From NCBI RefSeq assembly GCF_014650435.1, contig NZ_BMUY01000004.1, forward strand, positions 310,001-374,000: a stretch of DNA of 64,000 bases, in the 5' to 3' direction. The number at the start of each line of letters is the position of its first letter. Position 1 is the first letter of the stretch. Under the pieces are notes generated by a model, which was not told where the DNA came from, did no database searches, and saw nothing but the letters and a program-made list of their open reading frames with translations. This document shows positions 1-19,074 of this stretch, one piece after another. Source of the DNA: Streptomyces tendae. GTDB taxonomy: Bacteria; Actinomycetota; Actinomycetes; Streptomycetales; Streptomycetaceae. Position numbers and translations under genes: made by a program.

Positions 1-1
1 G

Positions 2-1036
2 GAGTGGACGACCGTGTACCCCTTCGTGGTGCGCGAGTTGTACCGGGTGTACGGGGACGAACGGGCGGCCCGGGAGCACTGGGAGACCCTGACCCGCTAC
101 CTGGACTGGGAACTCGGCCGGCTGCGGGACGGCCTGGCGGTCACCGCGCTCGGCGACTACCTGGCACCCGGCTACGGCGGCAACCCGCCCGAGGACACCC
201 GGCTGACCGCGACGGCCTATCTGTACCGGGCGCTGCTGCACACGGCGGAGCTGGGCGAGACGCTCTCCGGCCTGCCCGGCGACAACGATGTCCCCACTCG
301 TTACCGTGCCGCCGCCGAGGGGCTGCGGGACGCCTTCAACGCGGCGTTCCTGGGGCCGGAGGGGCACTACCGCACGGCCAAGGACCCGGACTACCGGCAG
401 ACGTCCAACGCGATCCCGCTGGCGTTCGGGCTGGTGCCGCCGGGAGCCCGGGCCACGGTCCTGGAAAGCCTGGTCGCCGACATCGAGAAGCGCGGGAACC
501 ACCTCAACACGGGGGCCCTGGGCACGAGCGTGCTACTGCGGGTCCTGTGCGCCCACGGCCGCCCGGACGTCGCCCACGCCGTGGCCACCCGGCGCACGTA
601 CCCGAGTTGGGGCTACTGGCACGACAACGGTGCCGACACGATGTGGGAGATGTGGCCGCTGGACTCCCGCTCCCGCGACCACTACTTCCAGGGCACCGTC
701 GCCCAGTGGCTGTACGAGAACGTGGCCGGGCTCAGGCCGGGCGACGCGGGGTGGCGCACCTTCTCCGTGCGCCCCGACGCCCGTACGGGGGTGGACTGGG
801 CGCGCACCTCGATCCGCACCGTGCGCGGCGAGGCGGCCGTGGCGTGGTCCGCCGTGGGCGGGAGGCTGCGGCTCACCGTACGGGTACCCGTCGGGTCGCG
901 GGCGGAGGTCCACGTGCCGGTGTCCGAGGGCGGGCGCGCGAGCGCGCCCGCCGGGGCGGAGCTCCTGCGCTCGGTGCCCGGCTTCGACGTCCTCCGGGTC
1001 GGCCACGGCAAGTGGGAGTTCACCGGCGACGCGTGA
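2..1036 (+). CDS. Alpha-L-rhamnosidase (GH78), C-terminal part, truncated by window start
   Basis: The reading frame is open from the first bases and ends at TGA 1034-1036, giving about 344 residues of the C-terminal half of a GH78 enzyme, which removes terminal alpha-L-rhamnose from glycosides. The (alpha/alpha)6-barrel end is recognisable: a long helical region, then YPSWGYWHDNGADTMWEMW (about residues 200-218), the family signature. Its Glu is probably the general base by analogy with characterised GH78 enzymes (inference). A small beta-sandwich follows from about residue 245 (FSVRPDARTGVDWARTSI), the usual Rhamnosid_C domain. The N-terminal domains lie upstream of the window. The gene converges on the MbtH gene with 13 bases between them and no clear terminator. 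It is not a siderophore gene and probably marks the cluster boundary. Confidence 0.88.
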   Translation, partial: EWTTVYPFVVRELYRVYGDERAAREHWETLTRYLDWELGRLRDGLAVTALGDYLAPGYGGNPPEDTRLTATAYLYRALLHTAELGETLSGLPGDNDVPTRYRAAAEGLRDAFNAAFLGPEGHYRTAKDPDYRQTSNAIPLAFGLVPPGARATVLESLVADIEKRGNHLNTGALGTSVLLRVLCAHGRPDVAHAVATRRTYPSWGYWHDNGADTMWEMWPLDSRSRDHYFQGTVAQWLYENVAGLRPGDAGWRTFSVRPDARTGVDWARTSIRTVRGEAAVAWSAVGGRLRLTVRVPVGSRAEVHVPVSEGGRASAPAGAELLRSVPGFDVLRVGHGKWEFTGDA

Positions 1037-1049
1037 GGCGGCCCGACGC

Positions 1050-1262
1050 TCAGGCGTCCGCGGACCCGGCCAGGGAACGCGGGCGCAGGTCGGTCCAGTT
1101 GGCCTCGACGTAGGCCAGGCAGGCGTCGCGGGTGTTCTCCTCGAAGACGGTCGTCCAGCCTCCGGGCACCGGAGCGAAGGACGGCCAGAGCGAGTGCTGG
1201 CCCTCGTCGTTCACCAGGACCAGGAACCGGCCGTCGGCGTCGTCGAAGGGGTTGGTGCTCAT
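1050..1262 (-). CDS. cchK: MbtH-like NRPS accessory protein CchK
   Basis: A 70-residue protein with the complete MbtH signature: the [10 protein letters not shown] segment (about residues 18-27), conserved Trp residues, and the terminal [12 protein letters not shown]. MbtH proteins bind NRPS adenylation domains and support their folding and amino-acid activation. The partner is presumably CchH encoded from 4184, whose three A domains lie in the same cluster. The ATG is at 1262, next to a near-perfect iron box (1283-1301) shared with the divergent esterase gene, so iron repression of both is expected. The length is normal for the family. Confidence 0.95.
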   Translation of the reverse strand: MSTNPFDDADGRFLVLVNDEGQHSLWPSFAPVPGGWTTVFEENTRDACLAYVEANWTDLRPRSLAGSADA

Positions 1263-1282
1263 CCGCGGTACCTCCCGTTGAA

Positions 1283-1301
1283 TTAGGTTAGGCTCGCCTA
1301 A
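1283..1301. promoter_or_regulatory. Iron box (DmdR1/IdeR-type operator) between cchK and cchJ
   Basis: The 19-base site TTAGGTTAGGCTCGCCTAA differs at one position from the DmdR/IdeR-type consensus TTAGGTTAGGCTCACCTAA. It sits midway between the divergent starts of cchK (1262) and cchJ (1351), so one dimer or double dimer could block both promoters when Fe(II) is plentiful. The assignment rests on sequence match and position. Confidence 0.88.
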
Positions 1302-1350
1302 TGCGCGATGAGCTTAGCCTTCTGGATTTCCGCTCCACAAGGAGACGTTC

Positions 1351-2451
1351 ATGAGGCGGTCGGGCCCGGATCCCTTCGCCGCGTTCGGGCTGGCGGGGGA
1401 ACCGGGCACCGATGCCTTCTGGGCCGACGTGGCCGCCGTGACCACGCCCGTGGCGACACCCGACGGTGACGGGTGGGCGACCCTGTTCCTGCGGCGCGGG
1501 TCGCGGGCGGCGAGCGTCGTCTTCGAGAGCTGGTCGGAGCCCGTCCCCCTGCGGCGGTGGGGCGACACGGACTGCTGGTACGCCGAGGTGCGGATGCCGG
1601 CGCGACTGCGGGTGACGTACCGGTTCCTGGCGGGCGACGAGGCGTACGCCGACCCGTACAACCCGGCGGGCGCGGGCGGCGACCGGTCCCTCGCCGCCAC
1701 CCCGGACGCCCCGGCCCAGCCGCACTGGCCGCTGGTCGGCGCCACCGACGTCCTGCCCCTGCCCCGCACCCGGCTGCGCTGGACCAGCGAGCGGCTCGGC
1801 GGACGGCGCACCGTGCGGGTCCATCCGGTGGGCGGCGGCGGGCCGGTGGTCCTGCTGCTCGACGGCGACGACTGGCTGTACCTGCACCCGGCGACGGCCG
1901 CGTTCGACTCGGCCGCGGCGAGCGGTGAGATGCCGCCGGTCACCCTGGTGTTCCTCCCGGCCAAGGACCGCGGGGCCGAGTTCGGGTGCCGGTCCGCGCT
2001 GTGGGAGGCGGTGCGGGACGAGTTGCTGCCCCTGGTGGCCGGGAGCGGGGTGCCCGCCGATCCGGGCCGGACGGTGGTCGCGGGGCAGAGCCTCGGCGGT
2101 CTGAGCGCGCTGTACGCGGCGCTGGAGTTCCCGGACCTGGTGTCGCGCGTCGCCTGTCAGTCGGCATCCCTGTGGTGGACGCCCGAGGCGGCTGCTCTGC
2201 CCGATCCCCTGGGCGGCCCGGTCGGCGGCACGCTCGCGGCGCGCCTGCGGGCGCGTCCGGACCTGTCCGGAGCGCGGATCGCGTTCGACGTGGGGGAGCA
2301 CGAGACGCGGATGCTCCCTCACTGCGCCCTGGTGGAGGGCCTGGCCGAACAGGCCGGTGCGACCGTGCGGGTCTCCAGGTCGGCCTCCGGGCACGACCGC
2401 GCGGGCTGGCGGCACGCGCTGCTCCGGGACGTGGCCTGGGCCCTCGGGTAG
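1351..2451 (+). CDS. cchJ: Siderophore esterase CchJ (enterochelin-esterase-like)
   Basis: A 366-residue alpha/beta hydrolase of the enterochelin esterase (Fes/IroD) family. It has an N-terminal immunoglobulin-like domain (about 1-150, with the WYAEVRMPARLRVTYRF strand) followed by the catalytic domain. The nucleophile elbow is GQSLGG (Ser at about residue 250) and the probable catalytic His lies in SASGHDRAGW near residue 350. There is no signal peptide, so it is cytoplasmic. CchH lacks a thioesterase, so CchJ is the expected release factor for the tetrapeptide (established proposal for coelichelin); hydrolysis of the imported ferri-siderophore is the alternative. ATG 1351 follows AAGGAG (1339-1344) and the divergent iron box. 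The gene ends at 2451, converging on cchI. Confidence 0.93.
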   Translation: MRRSGPDPFAAFGLAGEPGTDAFWADVAAVTTPVATPDGDGWATLFLRRGSRAASVVFESWSEPVPLRRWGDTDCWYAEVRMPARLRVTYRFLAGDEAYADPYNPAGAGGDRSLAATPDAPAQPHWPLVGATDVLPLPRTRLRWTSERLGGRRTVRVHPVGGGGPVVLLLDGDDWLYLHPATAAFDSAAASGEMPPVTLVFLPAKDRGAEFGCRSALWEAVRDELLPLVAGSGVPADPGRTVVAGQSLGGLSALYAALEFPDLVSRVACQSASLWWTPEAAALPDPLGGPVGGTLAARLRARPDLSGARIAFDVGEHETRMLPHCALVEGLAEQAGATVRVSRSASGHDRAGWRHALLRDVAWALG

Positions 2452-2471
2452 CCCCCCCCCCCCCCCCCCCC
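2452..2471. repeat. Poly-C tract (C20) after cchJ
   Basis: Twenty consecutive C residues start immediately after the TAG of cchJ, in the 45-base gap before the end of the convergent cchI. A run this long is unusual even in Streptomyces DNA. Its exact length may vary between cells or be a sequencing estimate. Confidence 0.9.
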
Positions 2472-2481
2472 GCGGCCGGCC

Positions 2482-2508
2482 CACCGGGTCACCGGGTCAC
2501 CGGGTCAC
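2482..2508. repeat. 8-bp tandem repeat spanning the cchI stop codon
   Basis: The unit CACCGGGT occurs three times in a row (2482-2489, 2490-2497, 2498-2505), followed by a partial CAC. The third copy runs through the cchI stop codon (2497-2499, complement), so a change in copy number would alter the C-terminus of CchI. It lies 10 bases from the C20 tract. Confidence 0.85.
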
Positions 2509-4183
2509 GGCGAGGCAGTACGCCTCGTCGGTGGCGAGGAGGTTGCGGTGCGTGTCCTCGGCGGTGATGACGCCCTCGTCCAGGACGAGGACGCGGTCGG
2601 CGGCGTCCAGCAGGGCCGGGCTGCTGGTGATCACGAGGGTGGTGCGGTCCCGGCGCAGCTTGGCGACGCCCCGGGCGATGAGTTGTTCGGTCACCGCGTC
2701 CACGGCCGTCGTCGGGTCGCGCAGCACCAGGACGTCCGTGTCGGCGGCCAGCGCGCGGGCCAGGGACAGCCGTTGGCGCTGCCCGCCGGAGAGGTTGGCG
2801 CCCCGGTCCCGGACGGCGTGGTCGAGCCCTTCGCGGTGCAGCGCGACGACGTCGGTCAGCATCGACGCCTCGACCGCTTCGGGAACCGTCCGGCTGGTGC
2901 CCGACGGGTCGATGTTGGAACGCAGGGTGCCCGCGAAGATCTCGCCGTCGTACGGGTTGACCAGCAGATGCTCGCGGACCCCCTCGACCGCCAGGTCCGC
3001 GAGGTCCCGTCCGCCGACCCGCACCGTCCCCTCGTAGGCGTCGGGCGGGACGTTCAGCGCGAGGACCGCCGCGAGGTCGGCCGCCGCACTCGGCTGGTAC
3101 GCCGCGACGGCCACGAACTCGCCGGCCCGGACCCGAAACCGCACCTTGCGCAGCGCCCCGTGCCGGACCCCGTCGACCTCCAGGTCCCCGCCCGGGGCCG
3201 GTCGCTCCGCCCCCGGGGTCGTCACCGGCGGGGCGCTCAGGACGAGGGCCATCCGCTCGGCCGAGGCGCGCGCGATCATCACGTACTTCGGCATCTCCGA
3301 GAACAGCTTCAGCGGCTCCATGATGAACTGCGCGAGGCCCACGGCCGTGACCAGTTCACCGATGTTGATCCGGCCCCGGAAGGCCAGCCAGCCGGCGGTG
3401 AGGGTCACGGCGGCGGCGAGCACCGCGTTGAGGGCCAGTGCGGTGCCCGCGTAGACGCCGCTCACCCGGGCGACGGTGACGGACTGGCGCTTCGCCTCCG
3501 TGCTGACCTCGCGGTAGGAGCGGAACGCCGCGTGGTTGCCGCCGAAGCCGTGCAGCGGGCGCAGGCCGATGATGAGGTCGGCGACCTTGGCGCCCGCCCG
3601 GGCCACCCGGGCCTGCTGCTCCCGGGTGCTGGAGCCGATGCGTCTGGACATCACGCTCAGGACGGACAGGATCGCGACGGTACCCACGACGACCAGCAGC
3701 CCGAGCCGGATGTCGGCCAGCCCCAGGGCGACCGCGGCGATCAGCACCGCCACCAGCGAGCTGATCAGCAGGGGCACCACCTCGATGATGTCGGCGGTCT
3801 GGTCGGCGTCCTCGGTGGCGATGGTCAGCACCTCGCCGGACTTGAGGTCGACGTCCCTGGCCACCGGCTGGAGTCCGCAGCCGGCCACCCGGACCCGCCA
3901 GCGGTGCGCCTCGGTCGTGTTGGCCTTCTGCAGGATCCGCATCCCGAACCGCCAGGACAGGGACACGGTCGTGATGATCACGGCCAGCGCGGCGACGGAG
4001 ACACCTAGCGCTTCGGGGCTGCGGTCCCGCATGGTGTGCTCGACGATCAGGCCGAGCGCGATGGGGAAGGCCGTCTCACCGGCCTGGTAGAGGCCCATGA
4101 GGAGGGTGCCCCAGGCCATCGCGCCGACGTTGCGCCGCAGGGCGGTACGGAGGATGTCGGACCCCGCGCGGGGCCGCTGTGCG

Positions 4184-4197
<14 letters not shown>
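2497..4197 (-). CDS. cchI: ABC exporter half-transporter CchI, with degenerate nucleotide-binding motifs
   Basis: A 566-residue fusion of six membrane helices (about residues 20-310) and an ATPase domain (about 335-566), of the type that exports siderophores. The nucleotide-binding half is unusual. The Walker A position reads YQPSAAADL with no Lys (about 360-372). The Q-loop reads LLVNPYDG with Asn for Gln. Walker B reads VLVLRDPT with Arg for the Mg-binding Asp (about 487). The H-switch reads VITSSP with no His (about 520). The signature LSGGQRQR (about 467) is perfect. CchI therefore probably cannot hydrolyse ATP alone and supplies only a signature half-site, most likely to CchG. ATG 4197 overlaps the end of cchH by 14 bases, implying translational coupling; an in-frame TTG at 4212 is less likely. 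Confidence 0.92.
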
Positions 4198-15175
<10,978 letters not shown>

Positions 15176-15202
15176 CGAAGACTCAACGCCCCTTCCAAGG
15201 AA

Positions 15203-15238
15203 TGAACGCAGGCTAACCTAACTAAGGCATGCCTAACT
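15203..15238. promoter_or_regulatory. Iron-box-like region upstream of cchH
   Basis: Two overlapping iron-box-like sequences: 15203-15221, whose right half GGCTAACCTAA is perfect (13 of 19 positions overall), and TAACTAAGGCATGCCTAAC from 15218, which has a central AGGCATGCCT palindrome. They fill the gap between cchG (stop at 15237) and cchH (start 15175), so cchH probably has its own iron-regulated promoter besides read-through. Confidence 0.6.
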
Positions 15239-17030
15239 ACCCCGCCCGGCCGCCTTCGCGCCAGGCCCGCCACAGCCGTGCGTAGCGGCCGCCGAGCGCC
15301 ACCAACTCCGCGTGTGTGCCCTCCTCGACGACCCGCCCGGCGTCCAGGACGGCGATCCGGTCCGCCGCCATCGCCTGGGTCAGACGGTGCGCCACGAAGA
15401 GCGTCGTTCGGCCCGCACACGCGGCCAGCACCGCCCGCTCCAACTCGGCGGCACCCTCGCTGCCCGCCTCCGCGGTCGACTCGTCGAGGACCACCACCGG
15501 CGCCCGGCCGAGCACCAGCCGGGCCAGCGCGATCTGGGCGACCTTGGTCACGTCCAGGCGCTCTCCGCCCTCACCGACCGGGGTGTCGAGACCGTCGGGC
15601 AGCGCGTCGGCCCACCGGTCGGCGCCGACCGTGCGCAGGGCGTCCAGGAGTTCGGCGTCGGTCGCCTGCGGCGCGGCCAGCCGCAGGTCGTCGGCGAGCG
15701 TCCCGGAGAACACGTGCGTCTCCTGGGTCAGGATGCTCACCAGGGCCCGCGCCCCGGCCTCGTCGAGTTCCGCCAGGTCGGTCCGCCCGACGCGCACCGA
15801 GCCCGCCTGCGGGGTCCCGATGCCGGCGACCAGGGCGGCCAGGGTCGTCTTGCCCGCGCCCGTCGCCCCCACGAGGGCGAGCGAGCCGCCCGCCGGGATC
15901 GTCAGGTCGACGTCCCTGAGCACCGGCTCCTCGCCGCCCGGGTAGGTGAACGTCAGTCCCCGCACCGTCACCGGGTACGGTCCGGCGGCCGCGCCCACGG
16001 AGGCGTCGCCCACCAGCCGGTCCGCGGCGTCCTCCCCCAGCACGCCGACCAGGCGGGTCAGGCTCGCGCCCGACTTCTGCGCCTCGTCGAAGGTGAACAT
16101 GATGGCGCCCAGCGGGGTGAACAGCCGGTGGAACAGCAGCGGGGCCGCGGCCACCTCGCCCAGCGTGGCCGCGTCCGCCTCCAGCAGCGCGTAGCCGACC
16201 ACGATGATGAGCGTCAACCCGATGAACTCGGCGCGGTTCTCCCGGCCGACGAACCGGCCGAAGAACCGGAACACCTCGATGCCGAGGTCGCGCACCCGCC
16301 ACGACTCGCGCGTGACCCGCTCGCGGAAGGCGCCCTCGAGCCGGTACGCGCGGACGGTGTCGATGCCGTTCAGACCGCTGATCAGGGCCTGCGCCCGGTC
16401 GGCCTGGGCCACCCGCTGCCTGCGGTACAGCGGGGCGGACCTCGGCAGGTACCAGCGCAGGGCCAGCGCGTAGGCGGGCAGCGCGCCGGCGCCCGCCAGA
16501 CCGAGCCGCCAGTCGAGGCCGAACATGCCGGCCGTGGCGATGGCGACGAGGACCCCGGCCGAGAACACCGTGGGAACGGCGGTGCGGATGCCCTTGGAGA
16601 TCACGGCGACGTCGTCGCCGACCCGGGACAGCACGTCGCCGCGGCCCACCTGTTCGACGCGTGCGCTCGGCATGGCCAGGACGGCGCGGACCGCGGCCTC
16701 CCGCAACCGGGCGAGCAGGTCGGCGCCCAGACGGCCGGTCAGGTAGGTGGACACCGCGGTCGCCGCCGCGCCGAGCAGCGCCGCGGCGACCATCAGGGCG
16801 CCGACCGTGACCAGGACGGACTGCGACTCGCCCCCGGCCACCGCGTCGACCACGCGGCCCAGCAGCAGCACCGGGAGCACTTGGAGCGCCGCTGAGGCCA
16901 CCGTGCCGATCACCGTGGCGGCGGTCAGCCAGGGCATCTCGCGGCAGTGGGCCGCGACCCATCGGCCTGCCTCGCGTCCGGTCGCCGTGCGCAGGGCGGC
17001 CGGGGCCGGGCGGGTGTCGGTGTCGCTCAC
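15237..17030 (-). CDS. cchG: ABC exporter half-transporter CchG, with degenerate signature motif
   Basis: A 597-residue membrane-plus-ATPase exporter subunit, with about six helices (residues 35-320) and an ATPase domain (350-590). The catalytic motifs are intact: Walker A GATGAGKTT (about 388), Q-loop Gln in SILTQETHVF, Walker B VVVLDES, and the H-switch His in FVAHRLT. The signature is lost: where LSGGQ belongs the protein reads ERLDVTKVAQ (about 490), and the D-loop is TAEAG. This is the mirror image of CchI, so a CchG/CchI heterodimer would form one complete ATP site. The GTG start at 17030 lies two bases after the cchF stop. The proposed role is coelichelin export. Confidence 0.92.
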   Translation of the reverse strand: MSDTDTRPAPAALRTATGREAGRWVAAHCREMPWLTAATVIGTVASAALQVLPVLLLGRVVDAVAGGESQSVLVTVGALMVAAALLGAAATAVSTYLTGRLGADLLARLREAAVRAVLAMPSARVEQVGRGDVLSRVGDDVAVISKGIRTAVPTVFSAGVLVAIATAGMFGLDWRLGLAGAGALPAYALALRWYLPRSAPLYRRQRVAQADRAQALISGLNGIDTVRAYRLEGAFRERVTRESWRVRDLGIEVFRFFGRFVGRENRAEFIGLTLIIVVGYALLEADAATLGEVAAAPLLFHRLFTPLGAIMFTFDEAQKSGASLTRLVGVLGEDAADRLVGDASVGAAAGPYPVTVRGLTFTYPGGEEPVLRDVDLTIPAGGSLALVGATGAGKTTLAALVAGIGTPQAGSVRVGRTDLAELDEAGARALVSILTQETHVFSGTLADDLRLAAPQATDAELLDALRTVGADRWADALPDGLDTPVGEGGERLDVTKVAQIALARLVLGRAPVVVLDESTAEAGSEGAAELERAVLAACAGRTTLFVAHRLTQAMAADRIAVLDAGRVVEEGTHAELVALGGRYARLWRAWREGGRAG

Positions 17031-17032
17031 AC

Positions 17033-18085
17033 CTACCCGGCCGACTTGACGAGTTCGTCGACGGCGTACGGCATGGAGAGCAGGGTGCCCTGGGAGATGG
17101 CCGCACCGACCGCCGGGCCCTCGCTGTCCAGCAGGTACGACACCTTGCCGTTCTTGACGGCGTCCAGGTTGGTGAACAGCTCGAACTTCTTCAACGCGTC
17201 CTGGTCCGCCTTGTCGTTGAGGACGAAGATGCGGTCCACGTCGACCAGGTCGACGCGTTCGGGCGAGAGCGTGGTGTAGAAGTCGCCGCCGGCGACCTTG
17301 TCGATCTCGGTCTGGTACTTGAAACCGATGCCGGTCACGAGCCGTCCGCGCACGTCCGTGGAGGTGAACGGGGCCACCGAGTCCTTGTACCAGGACAGCA
17401 CGACGGCGGTCCGGTCCGCGAACTCGGGGTGCGCCTGCTTGGCCGCGTCCAGCTTGCCCTGGATGTCGGCGACCATCTTCTCGCCCTCCTCGGCCTTGCC
17501 GAGCGCCTTGGCGATGTGCAGCGCGTTGTCCTGCCAGGGAGCGCTGAACGGCTCCTTCTCGCCCTTGGTGCGGCCCACCGTGGGCGCGATCTTGGAGAGC
17601 TTGTCGTAGGCGGCCCGGTCGATCTCGGAGTAGACCGCGACGATCAGGTCGGGGCGCAGGGCGGCGATCTTCTCGTAGTTGGGGCCCGTGTCACCGTTCT
17701 TCATGATGACCTCGGGCTCGCTGTCGCCCCACTTGTCCTTCACCCAGGGCCACTGGGTGTTGATGTCGGGGCTCTGGCCGGCCGGGTTGGGGTACTGGTC
17801 GACCATGCCGACGGGCTTGATGCCGAAGGCCAGGACGGTCTGGTCGTCGGTGTAGCCGACGGAGACGACCCGCTCGGGCGCCTTGTCGATCTTCGTCGTT
17901 CCGAACGCGTGCTCCACGGTGACCGGGAAGGCACCGGCGGCGGCCGGGGTGCCGCCGCCGGCCTGGTCCGCCGAGTCGTCCGAGTCGGAACCGCACCCCG
18001 CGAGGAGTCCGACGCCGAGCGCGGCAGCGGACAGGGCCGCCGCGAGTCGTCGCCAGGGCTTCATACGCGTCGTTCTGAGGAGCAT
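17033..18085 (-). CDS. cchF: Ferri-siderophore binding lipoprotein CchF
   Basis: A 350-residue FepB/FhuD-type (cluster A-II, helical-backbone) solute-binding protein. The N-terminus has Arg/Lys residues, a hydrophobic stretch and the lipobox LLAGC near residue 30, so it is anchored to the outer face of the membrane. PERVVSVGYTDDQTVLAFG is the usual first lobe entry of the family. It captures ferric coelichelin for CchC/D/E. I chose ATG 18085 because AAAGGG lies about 9 bases upstream; an in-frame upstream start at 18139 would put extra residues before the signal peptide, and the internal ATG at 18064 has no ribosome site. An iron box lies just upstream at 18157-18175. Confidence 0.93.
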   Translation of the reverse strand: MLLRTTRMKPWRRLAAALSAAALGVGLLAGCGSDSDDSADQAGGGTPAAAGAFPVTVEHAFGTTKIDKAPERVVSVGYTDDQTVLAFGIKPVGMVDQYPNPAGQSPDINTQWPWVKDKWGDSEPEVIMKNGDTGPNYEKIAALRPDLIVAVYSEIDRAAYDKLSKIAPTVGRTKGEKEPFSAPWQDNALHIAKALGKAEEGEKMVADIQGKLDAAKQAHPEFADRTAVVLSWYKDSVAPFTSTDVRGRLVTGIGFKYQTEIDKVAGGDFYTTLSPERVDLVDVDRIFVLNDKADQDALKKFELFTNLDAVKNGKVSYLLDSEGPAVGAAISQGTLLSMPYAVDELVKSAG

Positions 18086-18156
18086 CCGGAGATCCCTTTG
18101 CTGTCGCGCCGTCCACTGCGCCCCGTCTGAGGGCAGCAAACCTTACCGCGCCTGAG

Positions 18157-18175
18157 TGAGGTTAGCCTACCCTCA
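18157..18175. promoter_or_regulatory. Iron box upstream of cchF
   Basis: TGAGGTTAGCCTACCCTCA matches the iron-box consensus at about 15 of 19 positions, with a perfect GGTTAGCCTA core. It begins 71 bases before the cchF start and its last three bases are the cchE stop codon, so cchF probably has its own iron-repressed promoter. Confidence 0.75.
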
Positions 18176-19036
18176 CCGGGGCAACTCCGGGGCGAGCTGG
18201 TCCAGTTCGACGTGGGTGCGGCCGATCGGCACGATGAGCGGGCGGTCCCCCACCGGGTCGTCGATCACCTTGGCGCGCAGTCCGAACGCCTCGTGCAGCA
18301 GCTCGGCGGTGATCACGTCGCGCGGGTGCCCCTGCGCCAGGATCGCGCCCTCCCTCATGACCACGAGGTTGTCGCTGTAGCGCGTGGCCAGATTGAGGTC
18401 GTGCAGCACCATCACCACGGTGCGCCCGGACTCGTGCAGGTCGTCGACCAGGTCGAGCACGTCGACCGCGTGCGCGAGGTCCAGATAGGTGGTGGGCTCG
18501 TCCAGCAGCAGCAGGCCGGTGCCCTGGGCCAGGGTCATCGAGATCCACACGCGCTGGCGCTGGCCGCCGGAGAGCGAGTCCACCGGACGGTCCGCGAGGT
18601 CGGACACGCCGGTCATGGCCAGCGCCCGCCGTACCACGTCGGCGTCGTCCGAGGACCACTGCCGCAGCCAGCTCTGGTGCGGGTGGCGGCCCCGGGCGAC
18701 CAGGTCGGACACCGTCAGTCCCTCCGGGGCCACCGGTGCCTGGGGCAGCAGGCCGAGCTTCTTCGCCACCTCGCGGGTTTTGAGCGCGGCGATGTCCTCG
18801 CCGTCCAGCACGACCGTTCCGCCGGTCGGCCTGAGCAGCCGGGACAGGGTGCGCAGCAGGGTCGACTTGCCGCAGCCGTTCGGTCCGATGATGGTGGTGA
18901 TCACCCCGGGCGGGATCGCCACGTCGAGACCGTCGATGACGGACCGGGCCCCGTACCCGACGGTGATGCCCCGGGCCGCCAGTCGTGAGGCGCCGTCAAC
19001 TTCCGTCTCGGTCCCGGTGATGGACTGAACGACCAC
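18173..19036 (-). CDS. cchE: Ferri-siderophore ABC transporter ATPase CchE
   Basis: A 287-residue FepC/FhuC-type ATPase. Visible motifs are Walker A GPNGCGKST (about residue 45), Q-loop Gln in LGLLPQAP, signature [12 protein letters not shown] (about 150), Walker B LLLLDEPTTYLD and the H-switch in VMVLHDLN. All catalytic residues are intact. It energises the CchC/CchD permease for ferric coelichelin uptake. GTG 19036 has a GAGGGGG Shine-Dalgarno stretch about 5-10 bases upstream. The iron-box-like site at 19045-19063 lies in the 38-base gap after cchD. Confidence 0.94.
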   Translation of the reverse strand: MVVQSITGTETEVDGASRLAARGITVGYGARSVIDGLDVAIPPGVITTIIGPNGCGKSTLLRTLSRLLRPTGGTVVLDGEDIAALKTREVAKKLGLLPQAPVAPEGLTVSDLVARGRHPHQSWLRQWSSDDADVVRRALAMTGVSDLADRPVDSLSGGQRQRVWISMTLAQGTGLLLLDEPTTYLDLAHAVDVLDLVDDLHESGRTVVMVLHDLNLATRYSDNLVVMREGAILAQGHPRDVITAELLHEAFGLRAKVIDDPVGDRPLIVPIGRTHVELDQLAPELPR

Positions 19037-19044
19037 AAGGCCCC

Positions 19045-19063
19045 CTCGATTAGGCTCGCCTTA
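19045..19063. promoter_or_regulatory. Iron-box-like site upstream of cchE
   Basis: CTCGATTAGGCTCGCCTTA matches the iron-box consensus at about 14 of 19 positions, with a strong TTAGGCTCGCC core. It starts 9 bases upstream of the cchE GTG and lies between cchD and cchE, so it also overlaps the cchE ribosome-binding region. Confidence 0.65.
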
Positions 19064-19074
19064 CTTTGTACCAG

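Noticed and set aside
18065..18139. Longer start for cchF at 18139
   Set aside because: It would add 18 residues before the signal peptide; ATG 18085 has a ribosome site and normal signal length.
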